A model generated the notes under the pieces. That model ran no database searches. It was not told where the DNA came from and saw only the letters and a list, made by a program, of their open reading frames with translations. From contig JBCBSZ010000007.1 in NCBI GenBank assembly GCA_039818945.1, positions 47,550 through 111,549 on the forward strand: DNA of 64,000 nucleotides. The letters run 5' to 3'. Shown here piece by piece: positions 52,447 to 61,515 of the stretch (positions are counted from its first letter, which is position 1; each line of letters begins with the position of its first letter). The translations under genes and the position numbers were made by a program. Source of the stretch: JBCBSZ01 sp039818945 (GTDB lineage: Bacteria > Actinomycetota > Acidimicrobiia > Acidimicrobiales > Poriferisodalaceae).

Positions 52447-52489
52447 ACGGCCGCCGGACCGCCCCGATCGGAGCGGGCCCGGCGGCCGT
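52447..52489. terminator. Hairpin between convergent genes
   Basis: ACGGCCGCCGG (52447-52457) and CCGGCGGCCGT (52479-52489) form a perfect 11-bp stem, with a smaller nested stem possible in the loop. It sits between the ends of the secreted repeat protein and the CoxL-like gene and can serve both. No T-tract. Confidence 0.6.
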
Positions 52490-52505
52490 CGACGACGATC
52501 CTGGA

Positions 52506-54812
52506 CTACGCCGGCTGGGCGGCGCCGACGGCCACCCAGATGCGCATGGGCGTCGCCGGCATCTCGATGTGCTTCACACCGAGGTGCGCCAGCGCATCGA
52601 CCACGGCGTTGTGCACCGCCGGGGTGGAGCCGATCGTGCCGGACTCACCGATGCCCTTGGCGCCCAGCGGGTTGCGGGGCGAGTCGGTCTCGGTGTTGTG
52701 GGCCTCGAACGACGGGAACTCCGCCGCCGACGGCATCAGGTAGTCCATCAGCGTGGCGGTGACGGGGTTGCCGTCCTCGTCGTACTGCATGCCCTCGTAG
52801 AGCGCCTGCGCCACGCCCTGGGCGATGCCACCGTGCTGCTGGCCGTTGACGATCATCGGGTTGAGGATCCGGCCGCAGTCGTCGACGGCGATGTGGCGGA
52901 CCAGCTCGACCCCGCCCGTCTCGGTGTCGACCTCGACGACGGCGATGTGGGTGCCGAACGGGAAGGTCGCGTCGCCCTCGTCGAAGACGAGCTCGTGGCG
53001 CAGACCGGCCTCCATGTCGGCGGGGCGCTTGGCGTCGTCGTTCGCCGCCGAGGCCAGCTCGGCCCAGCTGAGCGACTTGGCCGGCACACCGGCGACCTGC
53101 AGGCCGTCGTCGCCCTTCTCGATGTCGTCGACGTTCGCCTCGAGGAGGTGGGCGGCGAGCTGCTTGGCCTTGTCGAGGACGTTCTCGCTGGCGACGTGCA
53201 CGGCGGAGCCGGCCGTCTGCAGCGAGCGCGACCCCATCGTGCCCGCGCCCTGCGGGATGACCGCAGTGTCCGACTGGACCAGGCGGATCTTGTCCATCGG
53301 GATGCCGAGCATGTCGTGCACGAGCATCGAGAACGCGGTGTCGTGCGCCTGACCGTGGGCGCTGGTGCCCACGAACATCGAGGCCGTGCCGTCGTCGTGC
53401 ACCTCGACCGCGCCGAACTCGGAGTGGAGGCCGATCGGTGCGGTCACCTCGACGTAGGACGACACGCCGATGCCGAGCTGCTTCGAGCCGCCACCGGCCC
53501 GACGGGCCTCCTGCTCCTGGCGGAGCTGGGCGTAGCCGGAGTGCTCCAGCGCGGCGTCGAGCGTCTTCTCGTACTCGCCGGAGTCGTAGTTCGCGCCGGT
53601 CTTCGTGGTCAGCGGGAACTGGTCGGGCTGCAGGTAGTTGACCCGGCGGATCTCGGCCGGGTCCATGCCGATCTCGGCGGCGGCGACGTTGAGGATTCGC
53701 TCCAGGAACTGCGTGGCCTCGGGACGACCGGCCCCCCGGTAGGCGGCCACCGGGGTGTTGTTGGTGGCGGCCGAGATCGCCGTGCCGTGGATCTTCGGGA
53801 TGTCGTAGACGCCCTGCGACATCATCAGCGTCAGCTGCGGCAGGAAGGCGCCGATCGCCGGGTAAGCGCCGGCGGCGGCGACCACGTGGATCTTGAGCCC
53901 GACGATCTTGCCGTCGTTGGTGACGCCCATCTCGCCGGTCATGCGCAGGTCGCGGCCGTGGACGAGCGAGAGCATGTCCTCGCTGCGGGACTCGGTCCAC
54001 TTGACCGGGCGGCCGAGCGCCAGCGCCGCAGCGCCGACGATCACGTACTCGACGTACATGGCGGCCTTCGGGCCGAAGCCGCCGCCGACCCACGGGGCCA
54101 CGACCCGGCACTGCTCGGGCTCGAGGCCGAGCATCGGGGCGAGGGCGCCCAGCACGGCGTGCGGGGCCTGCATCGGCGCGTAGACCGTCATGCCGCCGTC
54201 GGGCTCGCCCGGGACGGCGAGCATGCCGTTGTTCTCCATCGGCACACCGGCGAGGCGCTGGCTGAGCATCTCGAGCTCGACCACGGCGTCGGCGCCCGCC
54301 ATCGTGTCCTCGTCCATCGGCGCCTGGAACATGTTGAAGGCGACGTTGGAGCCGACCTCGTCGAAGAGCACCGGTGCGCCGTCGGCCATGGCGTCGCCGG
54401 CGTCGGTGACGGCGGGCAGGAAGTCGTAGTCGACGATGACCTGCTCGGCGGCGTCGACCGCCTGCTCCTTGGTCTCGGCCACGATGGCAGCGACGATGTC
54501 GCCGACGAAGCGGACCTTGCCGACGGCGAGCGGCGGGCGCGACATCTCGTCGGGGATCACCCCGGGCATGCCGGGCATCGGCGGCAGGGTGAGGCTGTCG
54601 GCGGTGTGGATCGCGAGGACGCCGGGCATCCCCTCGGCGCCACTCGTGTCGATCGAGCCGAGGTTCGCGTGCGCGACCGTCGAGCGGACGAAGTGGATGT
54701 GGGCGGTCCCCTCGACCGCCATGTCGTCGAAGTACTCGCCGCCGCCGGTGACGAGGACCGGGTCCTCCTTGCGCTTGACCGAGTTGCCGAGGATGGAACC
54801 AGATGCCGCCAC
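52506..54812 (-). CDS. Molybdenum hydroxylase large subunit, CoxL form-II-like
   Basis: This encodes 768 residues of the xanthine dehydrogenase/CO dehydrogenase large-subunit family. Moco-binding landmarks: GGGFGPKAAMYVEY, PVAAYRGAGRPEATQF (about 357, the form-II type loop rather than the Cys-containing loop of true CO dehydrogenase), GTSAHGQAHDTAF, and the C-terminal NPLGAKGIGESGTIGSTPA with the catalytic Glu. True substrate is probably an aldehyde or heterocycle rather than CO. No medium (FAD) or small (FeS) subunit gene is next to it. Start GTG with AGAAGGGGG upstream. Confidence 0.85.
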   Translation of the reverse strand: MAASGSILGNSVKRKEDPVLVTGGGEYFDDMAVEGTAHIHFVRSTVAHANLGSIDTSGAEGMPGVLAIHTADSLTLPPMPGMPGVIPDEMSRPPLAVGKVRFVGDIVAAIVAETKEQAVDAAEQVIVDYDFLPAVTDAGDAMADGAPVLFDEVGSNVAFNMFQAPMDEDTMAGADAVVELEMLSQRLAGVPMENNGMLAVPGEPDGGMTVYAPMQAPHAVLGALAPMLGLEPEQCRVVAPWVGGGFGPKAAMYVEYVIVGAAALALGRPVKWTESRSEDMLSLVHGRDLRMTGEMGVTNDGKIVGLKIHVVAAAGAYPAIGAFLPQLTLMMSQGVYDIPKIHGTAISAATNNTPVAAYRGAGRPEATQFLERILNVAAAEIGMDPAEIRRVNYLQPDQFPLTTKTGANYDSGEYEKTLDAALEHSGYAQLRQEQEARRAGGGSKQLGIGVSSYVEVTAPIGLHSEFGAVEVHDDGTASMFVGTSAHGQAHDTAFSMLVHDMLGIPMDKIRLVQSDTAVIPQGAGTMGSRSLQTAGSAVHVASENVLDKAKQLAAHLLEANVDDIEKGDDGLQVAGVPAKSLSWAELASAANDDAKRPADMEAGLRHELVFDEGDATFPFGTHIAVVEVDTETGGVELVRHIAVDDCGRILNPMIVNGQQHGGIAQGVAQALYEGMQYDEDGNPVTATLMDYLMPSAAEFPSFEAHNTETDSPRNPLGAKGIGESGTIGSTPAVHNAVVDALAHLGVKHIEMPATPMRIWVAVGAAQPA

Positions 54813-54916
54813 GTGCAGCCCCCTTCTGTGCGATCCGTTCGCCTGCGATCGCCGACGTTAGCCCGGTGTGACCGATGACATGACGCCGAACGGGGGGTTC
54901 GTCCGCGGAGGGGCCC

Positions 54917-56008
54917 TCAGGACGGCTCGTGCATCGACACGATCAGCGCCTGATCGGGTGGTGTCTTGCCGTCGAGCATCTCCAGATACGCGGCCCGAGC
55001 CGCCTCGGGGCCGCGCACCTCCGTCACGGTGATCCAGTCGTCGACCTCGGCCAGGAACGAGCTCCAGTCCACACCGAAGCGCTCGTCGACGCCGCCGGGA
55101 CCCCAGTCCTTCGTGCGCTTCTCGATCTGCGCCGGGGCGAAGAAGAGCTGGGGCTCGGGGCCGGGCATCGCCCCGGTGCCGGAGCGGTCCTCCCAGTGCG
55201 TGATGCCGACGGTCGCCGAGTGCCGGAGTCGGTCGCCGAGGTGGTGGTGGATGGCGGACAGGACCGAGCTGGAGCCGGCCATGTCGACCGAGACCGTCGG
55301 CCGATCGGCCGGCAGCGCCGCGATGTCGTCGTAGGTGAGCACCTCGTCGTAGCAACCGATCCCCTCGACGAACTCGACGTTGGACGGTGAGGTCAACCCG
55401 ACGACCTGCACCGGGTGACCCTCCCGGCGTGAGAGGCAGAAGGCGGTACCGAACGACGTCTTGCTGGAGGCGCTGGTGAGCACGACCGCCTCGGCGTCGA
55501 AGAAGTCGTGGTCTGCGCAGAAGTCGTCGATCAGCCAGGAGGTCATGAACAGCGGCCGCAGGATCGACTCCATGGCCTCGGCGGACGCATCGGTGGCCGA
55601 GACCCTGCGGTAGTTGTTGTAGACGGCCGGGAGCCCGGCGCGGTGCTCGGCGCCGTCGACGAACGAGTCGCCCCGGACCTTGGTCGGTTGGACGATCAGG
55701 TGGGTCGACATCGGGTAGTAGCCGTAGACCCGGTCGCCCTCGGCGAGCCCGTCGGCCTCGGAGCGGACGACGTCGGCGAAGCCCCACACCGGGATCCGTC
55801 CCCAGCCCGCATCGGCCGGGAAGAACGACCAGTACGACGTCAGGTCGCCGGCGACCCCGTAGGTGATGTTGTTGGCCGTCAACGCGAAGGTGTCGACCCG
55901 CAGCAGCGCCTCGCCGTCGGCGAGCGCAGCGTCGTCGCCGACGCCCTCGAGCAGCTCCGTGCGATGCAGGTCGTCGCGTCCCACGACGAGATCGGTCCCG
56001 GTCCCCAT
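54917..56008 (-). CDS. DUF2855 family protein
   Basis: This encodes 363 residues; GGGGAGG precedes ATG. It follows the medium-chain reductase outline: an N-terminal catalytic-like domain (FALTANNITYGVAGDLTSYW, FADVVRS, GDRVYGYYPMSTHL) and a nucleotide-binding-like domain (VVLTSASSKTSFGTAFCLS). This matches DUF2855, a quinone-reductase-like family without a proven reaction. It lies downstream of an SRPBCC gene on the same strand. Confidence 0.8.
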   Translation of the reverse strand: MGTGTDLVVGRDDLHRTELLEGVGDDAALADGEALLRVDTFALTANNITYGVAGDLTSYWSFFPADAGWGRIPVWGFADVVRSEADGLAEGDRVYGYYPMSTHLIVQPTKVRGDSFVDGAEHRAGLPAVYNNYRRVSATDASAEAMESILRPLFMTSWLIDDFCADHDFFDAEAVVLTSASSKTSFGTAFCLSRREGHPVQVVGLTSPSNVEFVEGIGCYDEVLTYDDIAALPADRPTVSVDMAGSSSVLSAIHHHLGDRLRHSATVGITHWEDRSGTGAMPGPEPQLFFAPAQIEKRTKDWGPGGVDERFGVDWSSFLAEVDDWITVTEVRGPEAARAAYLEMLDGKTPPDQALIVSMHEPS

Positions 56009-56110
56009 GGTGGCCTCCCCTGTGAGCGGGCGAACCTACCAGCGGGTCGCGACGGGTCCCGGCCGGACGCCGGAGGTGGGATCCGGGTCCGGCCGGGAGG
56101 CCGCGTCACG

Positions 56111-56620
56111 TCACGTCGCGGGCGCGCCGCTCGTGACGTCGGTGAGCCGGTGGAGGGTCTCCGCCATCGCGGCACCCATCCGCTCGGGAAAGCCCCCTGC
56201 CCGGATCACCCAGGGACGTCGCGCCTGGGACCAGTCGTAGGTCTCGATGACCTCGGTGATCCCCGGTGCGACCGGTTCGAGCTCGTAGCTCCAGATCTGC
56301 CCGCCGAGCACCCGCCGTCCGGCCAGGTGGCTCCACGTCTGCCACGCGATGATCTTGGCCGGCTCGAAGGCGACCACCGTGTTCACCGACCGGTAGGGCA
56401 CCACCTGGCGCATCCGCATCGTGAACTGGTCGCCGACGGCGGACAGCGGCTCGGCACCCTCGACCCCCCGGATCATGTGGGACCCGTCGATGCGGAGGTG
56501 GTTCTCCGGATCGGTGAGCACGTCGAACACGACGCTCGCCGGTGCGGCGACGCAGGTCGAGATCGACATCGACGTCTGCCGGGTGCGCTCCTCGGCACCG
56601 GCGGCTCCGGTGGTCATCAT
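56111..56620 (-). CDS. SRPBCC (START-like) protein
   Basis: This encodes 169 residues with the polyketide cyclase/Bet-v-I fold: VAAPASVVFDVLTDPENHLRIDG, then strands IRGVEGAEPLSAVGDQFTM and IWSYELEPVAPGITEVIETYDW, and the long C-terminal helix AAMAETLHRL. Members bind hydrophobic ligands. Specific ligand unknown. Confidence 0.75.
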   Translation of the reverse strand: MMTTGAAGAEERTRQTSMSISTCVAAPASVVFDVLTDPENHLRIDGSHMIRGVEGAEPLSAVGDQFTMRMRQVVPYRSVNTVVAFEPAKIIAWQTWSHLAGRRVLGGQIWSYELEPVAPGITEVIETYDWSQARRPWVIRAGGFPERMGAAMAETLHRLTDVTSGAPAT

Positions 56621-56652
56621 CGCGACGCCCCGAGATGTTCGCGTCCCATCGC

Positions 56653-57876
56653 TCAGTCCCCCGGGTTGACGACGGTCGCCTGGTCCGCCCGGGCCTCGAT
56701 CACCTGCAGGCCGACGCTCATCGGCCGATCGAACTGCGCGGCCAGCTCCTCGGCCAGGAGGTCGGCCTCGGGCACCGGCCGGCGCGAGTCGCCCGGGTCG
56801 GCGAGCATGACCTCGACCTCGACGACGTCACCGGAGTGGGCGTCGACCTGCACCTCGACGACCTCGGTGTCCGGGCTGCGCAGCTCGAGGAACTCGTCGA
56901 CGGCGGCGGTCACCTCGGGCGTCAGGTCGCGGGCCGGCGTGAGCGGCCCCCGCCCGAACTGGAGCGGCAGGGCGACGGCGAGCACGCCGAGCACCGCCCA
57001 GCGGATCGCCCTCGACGAGTTGCTGTTCCCGCCGACGACCTCCCGCACCGGGACGAACCGGCAGGCGATGAAGGTCAACGCCGCGGCGAGCGTGATGCCG
57101 GTGACGTTGGCGAGGAACAGCAGCAGCCCGCCGCGGGCCAGGTCGTAGCGACCGACCTCGAGGAGGATGCCCACCGAGGCGAGCGGCGGGACGAGGGCGA
57201 CGGCCACGGCCACGCCGGTCAGCGCGTCGCTCGCCTGGCGATGCACCTGGGCGTAGGCACCAGCCGCGCCCGCCGCGAGGGCGATGCCCAGGTCGAGCAG
57301 GTTGGGTGAGGTCCTCGCCAGCACCTCGCCGGGCAGCGGGTCGGGGGTGCCGGGCATGAGGAACGACCCCAGGTAGGCGAGTCCGACCGCACCGGCCGAG
57401 CCGAAGAAGGCCACGATGCCCTGCCGGATGAGGCGGCGGCGCCACCCCATCACCAGCGCAGCGGCCACGCCGAGCACCGGCAGCATCAACGGCGCCACGA
57501 GCATGGCGCCGATGACGACGGCGGTGGAGTCGGCCAGGAGGCCCTGCACGGCGATGGCCGTGGACAGCGTCATGAGCGCTGCGAACCGGAACGAGAAGCT
57601 GCGCATCGTCGAGCCCTCGGGGAACAGCGTCTTCACGATCCGCTCGTGGTCGACGTGCTTCATCCCGTGGCCGGCGCGCTCGCGCTGCCGTCGCTCCAGC
57701 GGCGCCACCGCGGCAGCGAGCGGGCTCAACTGCTCCTCGGCGAAGGGCAGGCGGTCGGGTTGACGGGTCTCGGTGCGAGCCGCACCGGATCGTCGCACCA
57801 TGGGCCTGCGGTGCCGTGGGGGTGTCGACGCAGCGGGATCCACACGCATCCCACGCGACCTGAGACGACTGGTCAT
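56653..57876 (-). CDS. DUF389 integral membrane protein
   Basis: This encodes 407 residues; GGAGGTTGGA stands right before ATG 57876, which supports the long form even though a later ATG (57663) is nearer to the conserved core. The DUF389 core starts SFRFAALMTLSTAIAVQGL and includes STAVVIGAMLVAPLMLPVLG, ALTGVAVAVALVPPLASVG and LANVTGITLAAALTFI, giving five or six membrane helices. A soluble C-terminal domain of about 90 residues follows. The family (TIGR00341-like) has no firmly established function. It is divergent from the secreted protein at 58086. Confidence 0.85.
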   Translation of the reverse strand: MTSRLRSRGMRVDPAASTPPRHRRPMVRRSGAARTETRQPDRLPFAEEQLSPLAAAVAPLERRQRERAGHGMKHVDHERIVKTLFPEGSTMRSFSFRFAALMTLSTAIAVQGLLADSTAVVIGAMLVAPLMLPVLGVAAALVMGWRRRLIRQGIVAFFGSAGAVGLAYLGSFLMPGTPDPLPGEVLARTSPNLLDLGIALAAGAAGAYAQVHRQASDALTGVAVAVALVPPLASVGILLEVGRYDLARGGLLLFLANVTGITLAAALTFIACRFVPVREVVGGNSNSSRAIRWAVLGVLAVALPLQFGRGPLTPARDLTPEVTAAVDEFLELRSPDTEVVEVQVDAHSGDVVEVEVMLADPGDSRRPVPEADLLAEELAAQFDRPMSVGLQVIEARADQATVVNPGD

Positions 57877-58085
57877 TCCAACCTCCGTCCGGTCCCCGAC
57901 ACCCGCTCCGGGGACCCCTCTGCCTGGCCCGCAGCCGGCAAGTTACGGAGACATGACGGAAATGACGAGAACGGTCATCTCACGCGATCCCCGATTTCGT
58001 GCACCCTCCGTGACGGATCATGAGTTCTTGGCCACTTCTTGTGAAGATCGAAACCGTCAGCGCGCAGACTGCTAACACTTGGCCC

Positions 58086-59699
58086 GTGTCCCGGCGCCCG
58101 ATCTTTTTTCCGGTCTGCCTGCTCGCGGCGGTGACGATCGGCGCAGCGGGGATCGTCGCTCCCCGGGCCGGCGCGTCCGACCCGGTGCTGATCGAGCTGC
58201 TGGTCGAACCACGGGGCTCGGCCGCCGACCTGGGGCAGCCGGTCCCCATCACCCCGGTCGACGCCGCCGGTGGCGACGGCGGGTTGTGGCTCGTCGACCA
58301 GGCCGGGCGCATCGCGACGGCCGGCGATGCCGCGTCGCTGGGCGATCTCGCCGGCGTGCCGCTGCAACGACCCGTGGTCGCCATCGCGGCCGCGACCGCG
58401 GGCGACGGGTACTGGCTGGCCGCCAGCGACGGCGGCGTGTTCGCCTTCGGATCGGCCCGGTTCCAGGGGTCGATGGGCGGGGTGGCGCTCAACGCCCCGG
58501 TCGTGGGCATCGCGGCGACGCCGAGCGGCGAGGGGTACTGGCTCGTCGCCGCCGACGGCGGCGTGTTCGCGTTCGGCGACGCCCCCTTCCTCGGCTCGAT
58601 GGGAGGTGTGCCCCTGAACCGGCCCGTCGTCGGGATCGTGCCCACCGCGACCGGTGACGGCTACTGGCTCGTCGCCGCCGACGGCGGTGTGTTCGCGTTC
58701 GGCGACGCCCCCTTCCTCGGTGCCGACGTGACCGGGTCGGTCGACATCGTCGACCTGGCGCCGTCACCGGGCGGCGGCGGGTACTGGGTCGCACTCGCGG
58801 ACGGCGCGGTCCGAAGCGCCGGCGCGGCGCCGGTGCACGACGGCGACGTCCCCGCGGGCGAGGTCACCGCGATCGTCGCCGCCGACGGCGGCGGCTACTG
58901 GCTCGTCGGCACTGGCGACCGCCTCCCCGAGAGCGGGAGCAGCGTCTTCGACGGCCGGATGCTCGTCGCCCACTACGGCTCGCCGCTCAGCCCGGCGCTC
59001 GGGCTGCTCGGCGAGACGGGCCCCGAGGCGGCCATCGACCGCATCGTGGCCCGGGCGGCGGACTACGAGGCGCTCGGCGTGCCGGCCGTACCGACCATGG
59101 AGATCATCACGACGATCGCCACGTCGTTCCCCGGCGCCGACGGCGACTACAGCGCACCGACCGACATCGCTGTGCTCCGCCCGTGGATCGACCTCGCCCG
59201 CGCCAACGACGTCTACGTCCTGCTCGACCTGCAGCCCGGCCGCAGCGACTTCCTGTCCCAGGCCCGGCTCTACGAGGAACTCCTCCGCGAACCGCACGTC
59301 GGTCTGGCGATCGACCCGGAGTGGCGGATGGGTCCGAACCAGCGACCCGGTCAGGTCATCGGGTCGGTCGGGGCGGCCGAGGTCAACGCCGTGACGGCCT
59401 GGCTCGACGAGCTCACCGTGTCCAACGGGCTCCCCGAGAAGCTCTTCGTCATCCACCAGTTCACCGCGGCGATGGTGCAGGACCGTCCGGCGATCATCGA
59501 CCGGCCGAACCTGGCGACCACGTTCCACATCGACGGCTTCGGCACCCAGGCGCAGAAGATCGCCAAGTTCGATCAGCTCCACCCTGTCCAGCCCTTCGAC
59601 TACGGGATCAAGCTCTTCATCGACGAGGACACCCGCATGTTCACACCGACCGAGGTCCTCGCCCTCGACCCGCGACCCGACCTCGTCACCCATCAGTAG
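58086..59699 (+). CDS. Secreted propeller-repeat and TIM-barrel-like protein
   Basis: This encodes 537 residues. GTG 58086 is preferred because it places the signal peptide (RRPIFFPVCLLAAVTIGAAG) at the N-terminus; an ATG at 58020 in the same frame is possible. Residues about 65-290 contain repeats of the type GYWLVAADGGVFAFGDAPFL, about 42 residues apart, forming a propeller. The C-terminal part (about 300-537) reads as a glycosidase-like barrel: LGVPAVPTMEIITTIA, DVYVLLDLQPGRSDF, GLAIDPEWRMGPNQ and KLFVIHQFT. Likely acts in the cell envelope on glycans; substrate unknown. Confidence 0.75.
   Translation: MSRRPIFFPVCLLAAVTIGAAGIVAPRAGASDPVLIELLVEPRGSAADLGQPVPITPVDAAGGDGGLWLVDQAGRIATAGDAASLGDLAGVPLQRPVVAIAAATAGDGYWLAASDGGVFAFGSARFQGSMGGVALNAPVVGIAATPSGEGYWLVAADGGVFAFGDAPFLGSMGGVPLNRPVVGIVPTATGDGYWLVAADGGVFAFGDAPFLGADVTGSVDIVDLAPSPGGGGYWVALADGAVRSAGAAPVHDGDVPAGEVTAIVAADGGGYWLVGTGDRLPESGSSVFDGRMLVAHYGSPLSPALGLLGETGPEAAIDRIVARAADYEALGVPAVPTMEIITTIATSFPGADGDYSAPTDIAVLRPWIDLARANDVYVLLDLQPGRSDFLSQARLYEELLREPHVGLAIDPEWRMGPNQRPGQVIGSVGAAEVNAVTAWLDELTVSNGLPEKLFVIHQFTAAMVQDRPAIIDRPNLATTFHIDGFGTQAQKIAKFDQLHPVQPFDYGIKLFIDEDTRMFTPTEVLALDPRPDLVTHQ
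58536..58720 (+). repeat. Two nearly identical 59-base direct repeats
   Basis: 58536-58594 and 58662-58720 differ at one base in 59 and lie 126 bases (42 codons) apart inside the propeller gene. Identity includes silent positions, pointing to recent duplication or gene conversion of one propeller blade. Confidence 0.7.
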
Positions 59700-60261
59700 T
59701 CGGCGGATCGCGCCACCCGAGCGCGGCTCGGACGGCGTCGGCGGTCGCGTCCGGGTCACCGCGGACCACGTCGATGTGGACCGTCGCCGGTCGGGCGACG
59801 AGGACGCGCTGGAGCGCGTCCCACGCCTCGCCGATCGGATCGTCGAGCTCGGAGCGCTCGACGAGCGCGAGGGCGTCGAGGTGGGTCTGGTCCTCGGGAT
59901 CGCGTGACCGCGCCGCGAAGGCGGCGACGGTCCCGGCCCGGTCCAGCAGCAGAGCGACCTCGGCGAAGTCGGCGCGGACGTCGTGGGCGGTCGCCTCCAG
60001 CTGCTCGACGAAGTCCAGCCGACCGAGGAACTGCGGGACCACGACGTCACGACCGGACGACAGGTGGGTCCGCGCCATCACGAGGGCCAGCTCGCGGGCG
60101 GCGAGACCGGCACCGACCGGATCGTCGAGCCATCGGCCGAGTTGGCCCCGCACCACGTCGAGGTCGAGGGCGAGGGCGAGCGGGCGACGATCGATGAGCC
60201 GCCGAGCCACCGTCGACTTGCCGACCGCGGGCGGACCGTTCAGCAGGACGAGCGCTGGCAT
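59686..60261 (-). CDS. Small P-loop kinase-like protein
   Basis: This encodes 191 residues with an N-terminal Walker A LLNGPPAVGKSTVARRL and a lid-like region RSRDPEDQTHLDALAL. It resembles adenylylsulfate/shikimate/chloramphenicol-kinase-like AAA proteins found in many actinobacteria. Substrate cannot be inferred. It overlaps the secreted protein gene by 14 bases at their 3' ends. Confidence 0.75.
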   Translation of the reverse strand: MPALVLLNGPPAVGKSTVARRLIDRRPLALALDLDVVRGQLGRWLDDPVGAGLAARELALVMARTHLSSGRDVVVPQFLGRLDFVEQLEATAHDVRADFAEVALLLDRAGTVAAFAARSRDPEDQTHLDALALVERSELDDPIGEAWDALQRVLVARPATVHIDVVRGDPDATADAVRAALGWRDPPTTDG

Positions 60262-60353
60262 GCGCGCTCAGCGTAGGAGGCCCCACCCGTCCCGCCGCCC
60301 CGCTCTCGCCGGCCGTTCATGCCCGGTTCAGCCCGGTCGGCAACACTGCTGCC

Positions 60354-61511
60354 GTGACGACGCCACCGACCGACCAGCTCGCGCTCACCGGTGCCTCGGT
60401 GCTGACGCCGACCGGTCTGGTCGAGGCCGATGTCGCGGTGCACGGCGACGTCATCGCCGCGGTCGGGACCGTGCCCGACGACGGGCAGCGCATCGATCTG
60501 CCCGGGCGCTGGGTCCTGCCTGGCATCGTCGACCTGCACGGCGACGCCGTCGAACGCGCCCTGTCCCCCCGGCCCAGCGCGCCCATGCCGGTCGCCGCGG
60601 CGCTGATGGAGAACGACCGGGCGATGCTCGCCGCCGGCATCACGACCGCATACGTGTCGCTGACCGACGGCTTCGAGCCCGGGCTCCGGAGCCGGCAGCG
60701 CCTGCGCGAGGTCATCGCCGCGTGGCGGGAGCTGCGACCCACCCTCGGCTGCGACACGCGCATCCACGTCCGGCACGAGCGGTGCAACACCGAGGACCTC
60801 GACGAGCTGCTCGGGTGGATCGGCGACGGCACCGTGGAGCTCCTCTCGCTCAACGACCACGCCCCGCCCCCGGGCCACGGCTCGGACGGCACGGCGGCCG
60901 CCGTGCGGGCTCGCACCGGTCTCCCGCTCGACGTGGCGACCGAGATCGCCGAGACAGCGCTCGCGCGCCGCGCCGAGGGCCTGGAGCAGGAGCCCCGACT
61001 CGTCGAGGCAGCCCACGCGGTCGGGGTCCCGCTCGCCTCCCACGACGACGCCGACCCCGAGCAGGTCGCACGGAGCGCTGCGCTCGGGGTCCGGATCGCC
61101 GAGTTCCCCTTCACCCTCGATGCGGCGCACGCGGCCCAGGCCGCCGACGCCGCGGTGCTCCTCGGCGCACCGAACCTGGTGCGCGGCGGGAGCCACCTCG
61201 GCAACCTCGCGGTCGTCGACGCCGTGGCCGCCGGGGCCGTCGACGTGTTGGCCTCGGACTACCACTACCCCGCCCTGGCCGCCGGTGCGCTGCGGCTGGT
61301 CGACGAGCAGCGGACCGACCTCGCGACGGCCTGGGGGCTGGTCGCCGGGGGCCCCGCACGTGCGGTCGGGCTCACCGATCGAGGGCGCATCGAAGCGGGC
61401 CTCCGGGCCGACCTCGTCGTCATCGACCCGGCAGCGCCGGTCCGCACGCCCGAGCTGGTGATGGTCGGTGGCCGGGTCGTGTGGTCGGCCGCCCCGGCGA
61501 TCGCCCGCTGA
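60354..61511 (+). CDS. phnM: PhnM-type ribose 1-methylphosphonate triphosphate diphosphatase, orphan
   Basis: This encodes 385 residues from GTG 60354. PhnM landmarks: LPGIVDLHGDAVERALSPRP (metal-binding H-x-D-x-x-E, about 61-66), LAAGITTAYVSLTDGFEPG, DTRIHVRHER, SLNDHAPPPGHG, PLASHDDADPEQV and LASDYHYPAL. In the C-P lyase pathway PhnM removes diphosphate from 5-triphospho-ribosyl-alkylphosphonate. No other phn gene is within the window, so it may work with distant genes or on a related substrate. Confidence 0.85.
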   Translation: MTTPPTDQLALTGASVLTPTGLVEADVAVHGDVIAAVGTVPDDGQRIDLPGRWVLPGIVDLHGDAVERALSPRPSAPMPVAAALMENDRAMLAAGITTAYVSLTDGFEPGLRSRQRLREVIAAWRELRPTLGCDTRIHVRHERCNTEDLDELLGWIGDGTVELLSLNDHAPPPGHGSDGTAAAVRARTGLPLDVATEIAETALARRAEGLEQEPRLVEAAHAVGVPLASHDDADPEQVARSAALGVRIAEFPFTLDAAHAAQAADAAVLLGAPNLVRGGSHLGNLAVVDAVAAGAVDVLASDYHYPALAAGALRLVDEQRTDLATAWGLVAGGPARAVGLTDRGRIEAGLRADLVVIDPAAPVRTPELVMVGGRVVWSAAPAIAR

Positions 61512-61515
61512 CGCC

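Noticed and set aside
58400..58910. CRISPR-like array
   Set aside because: The repeats are codon-phased propeller blades inside a protein gene, without unique spacers of constant length.
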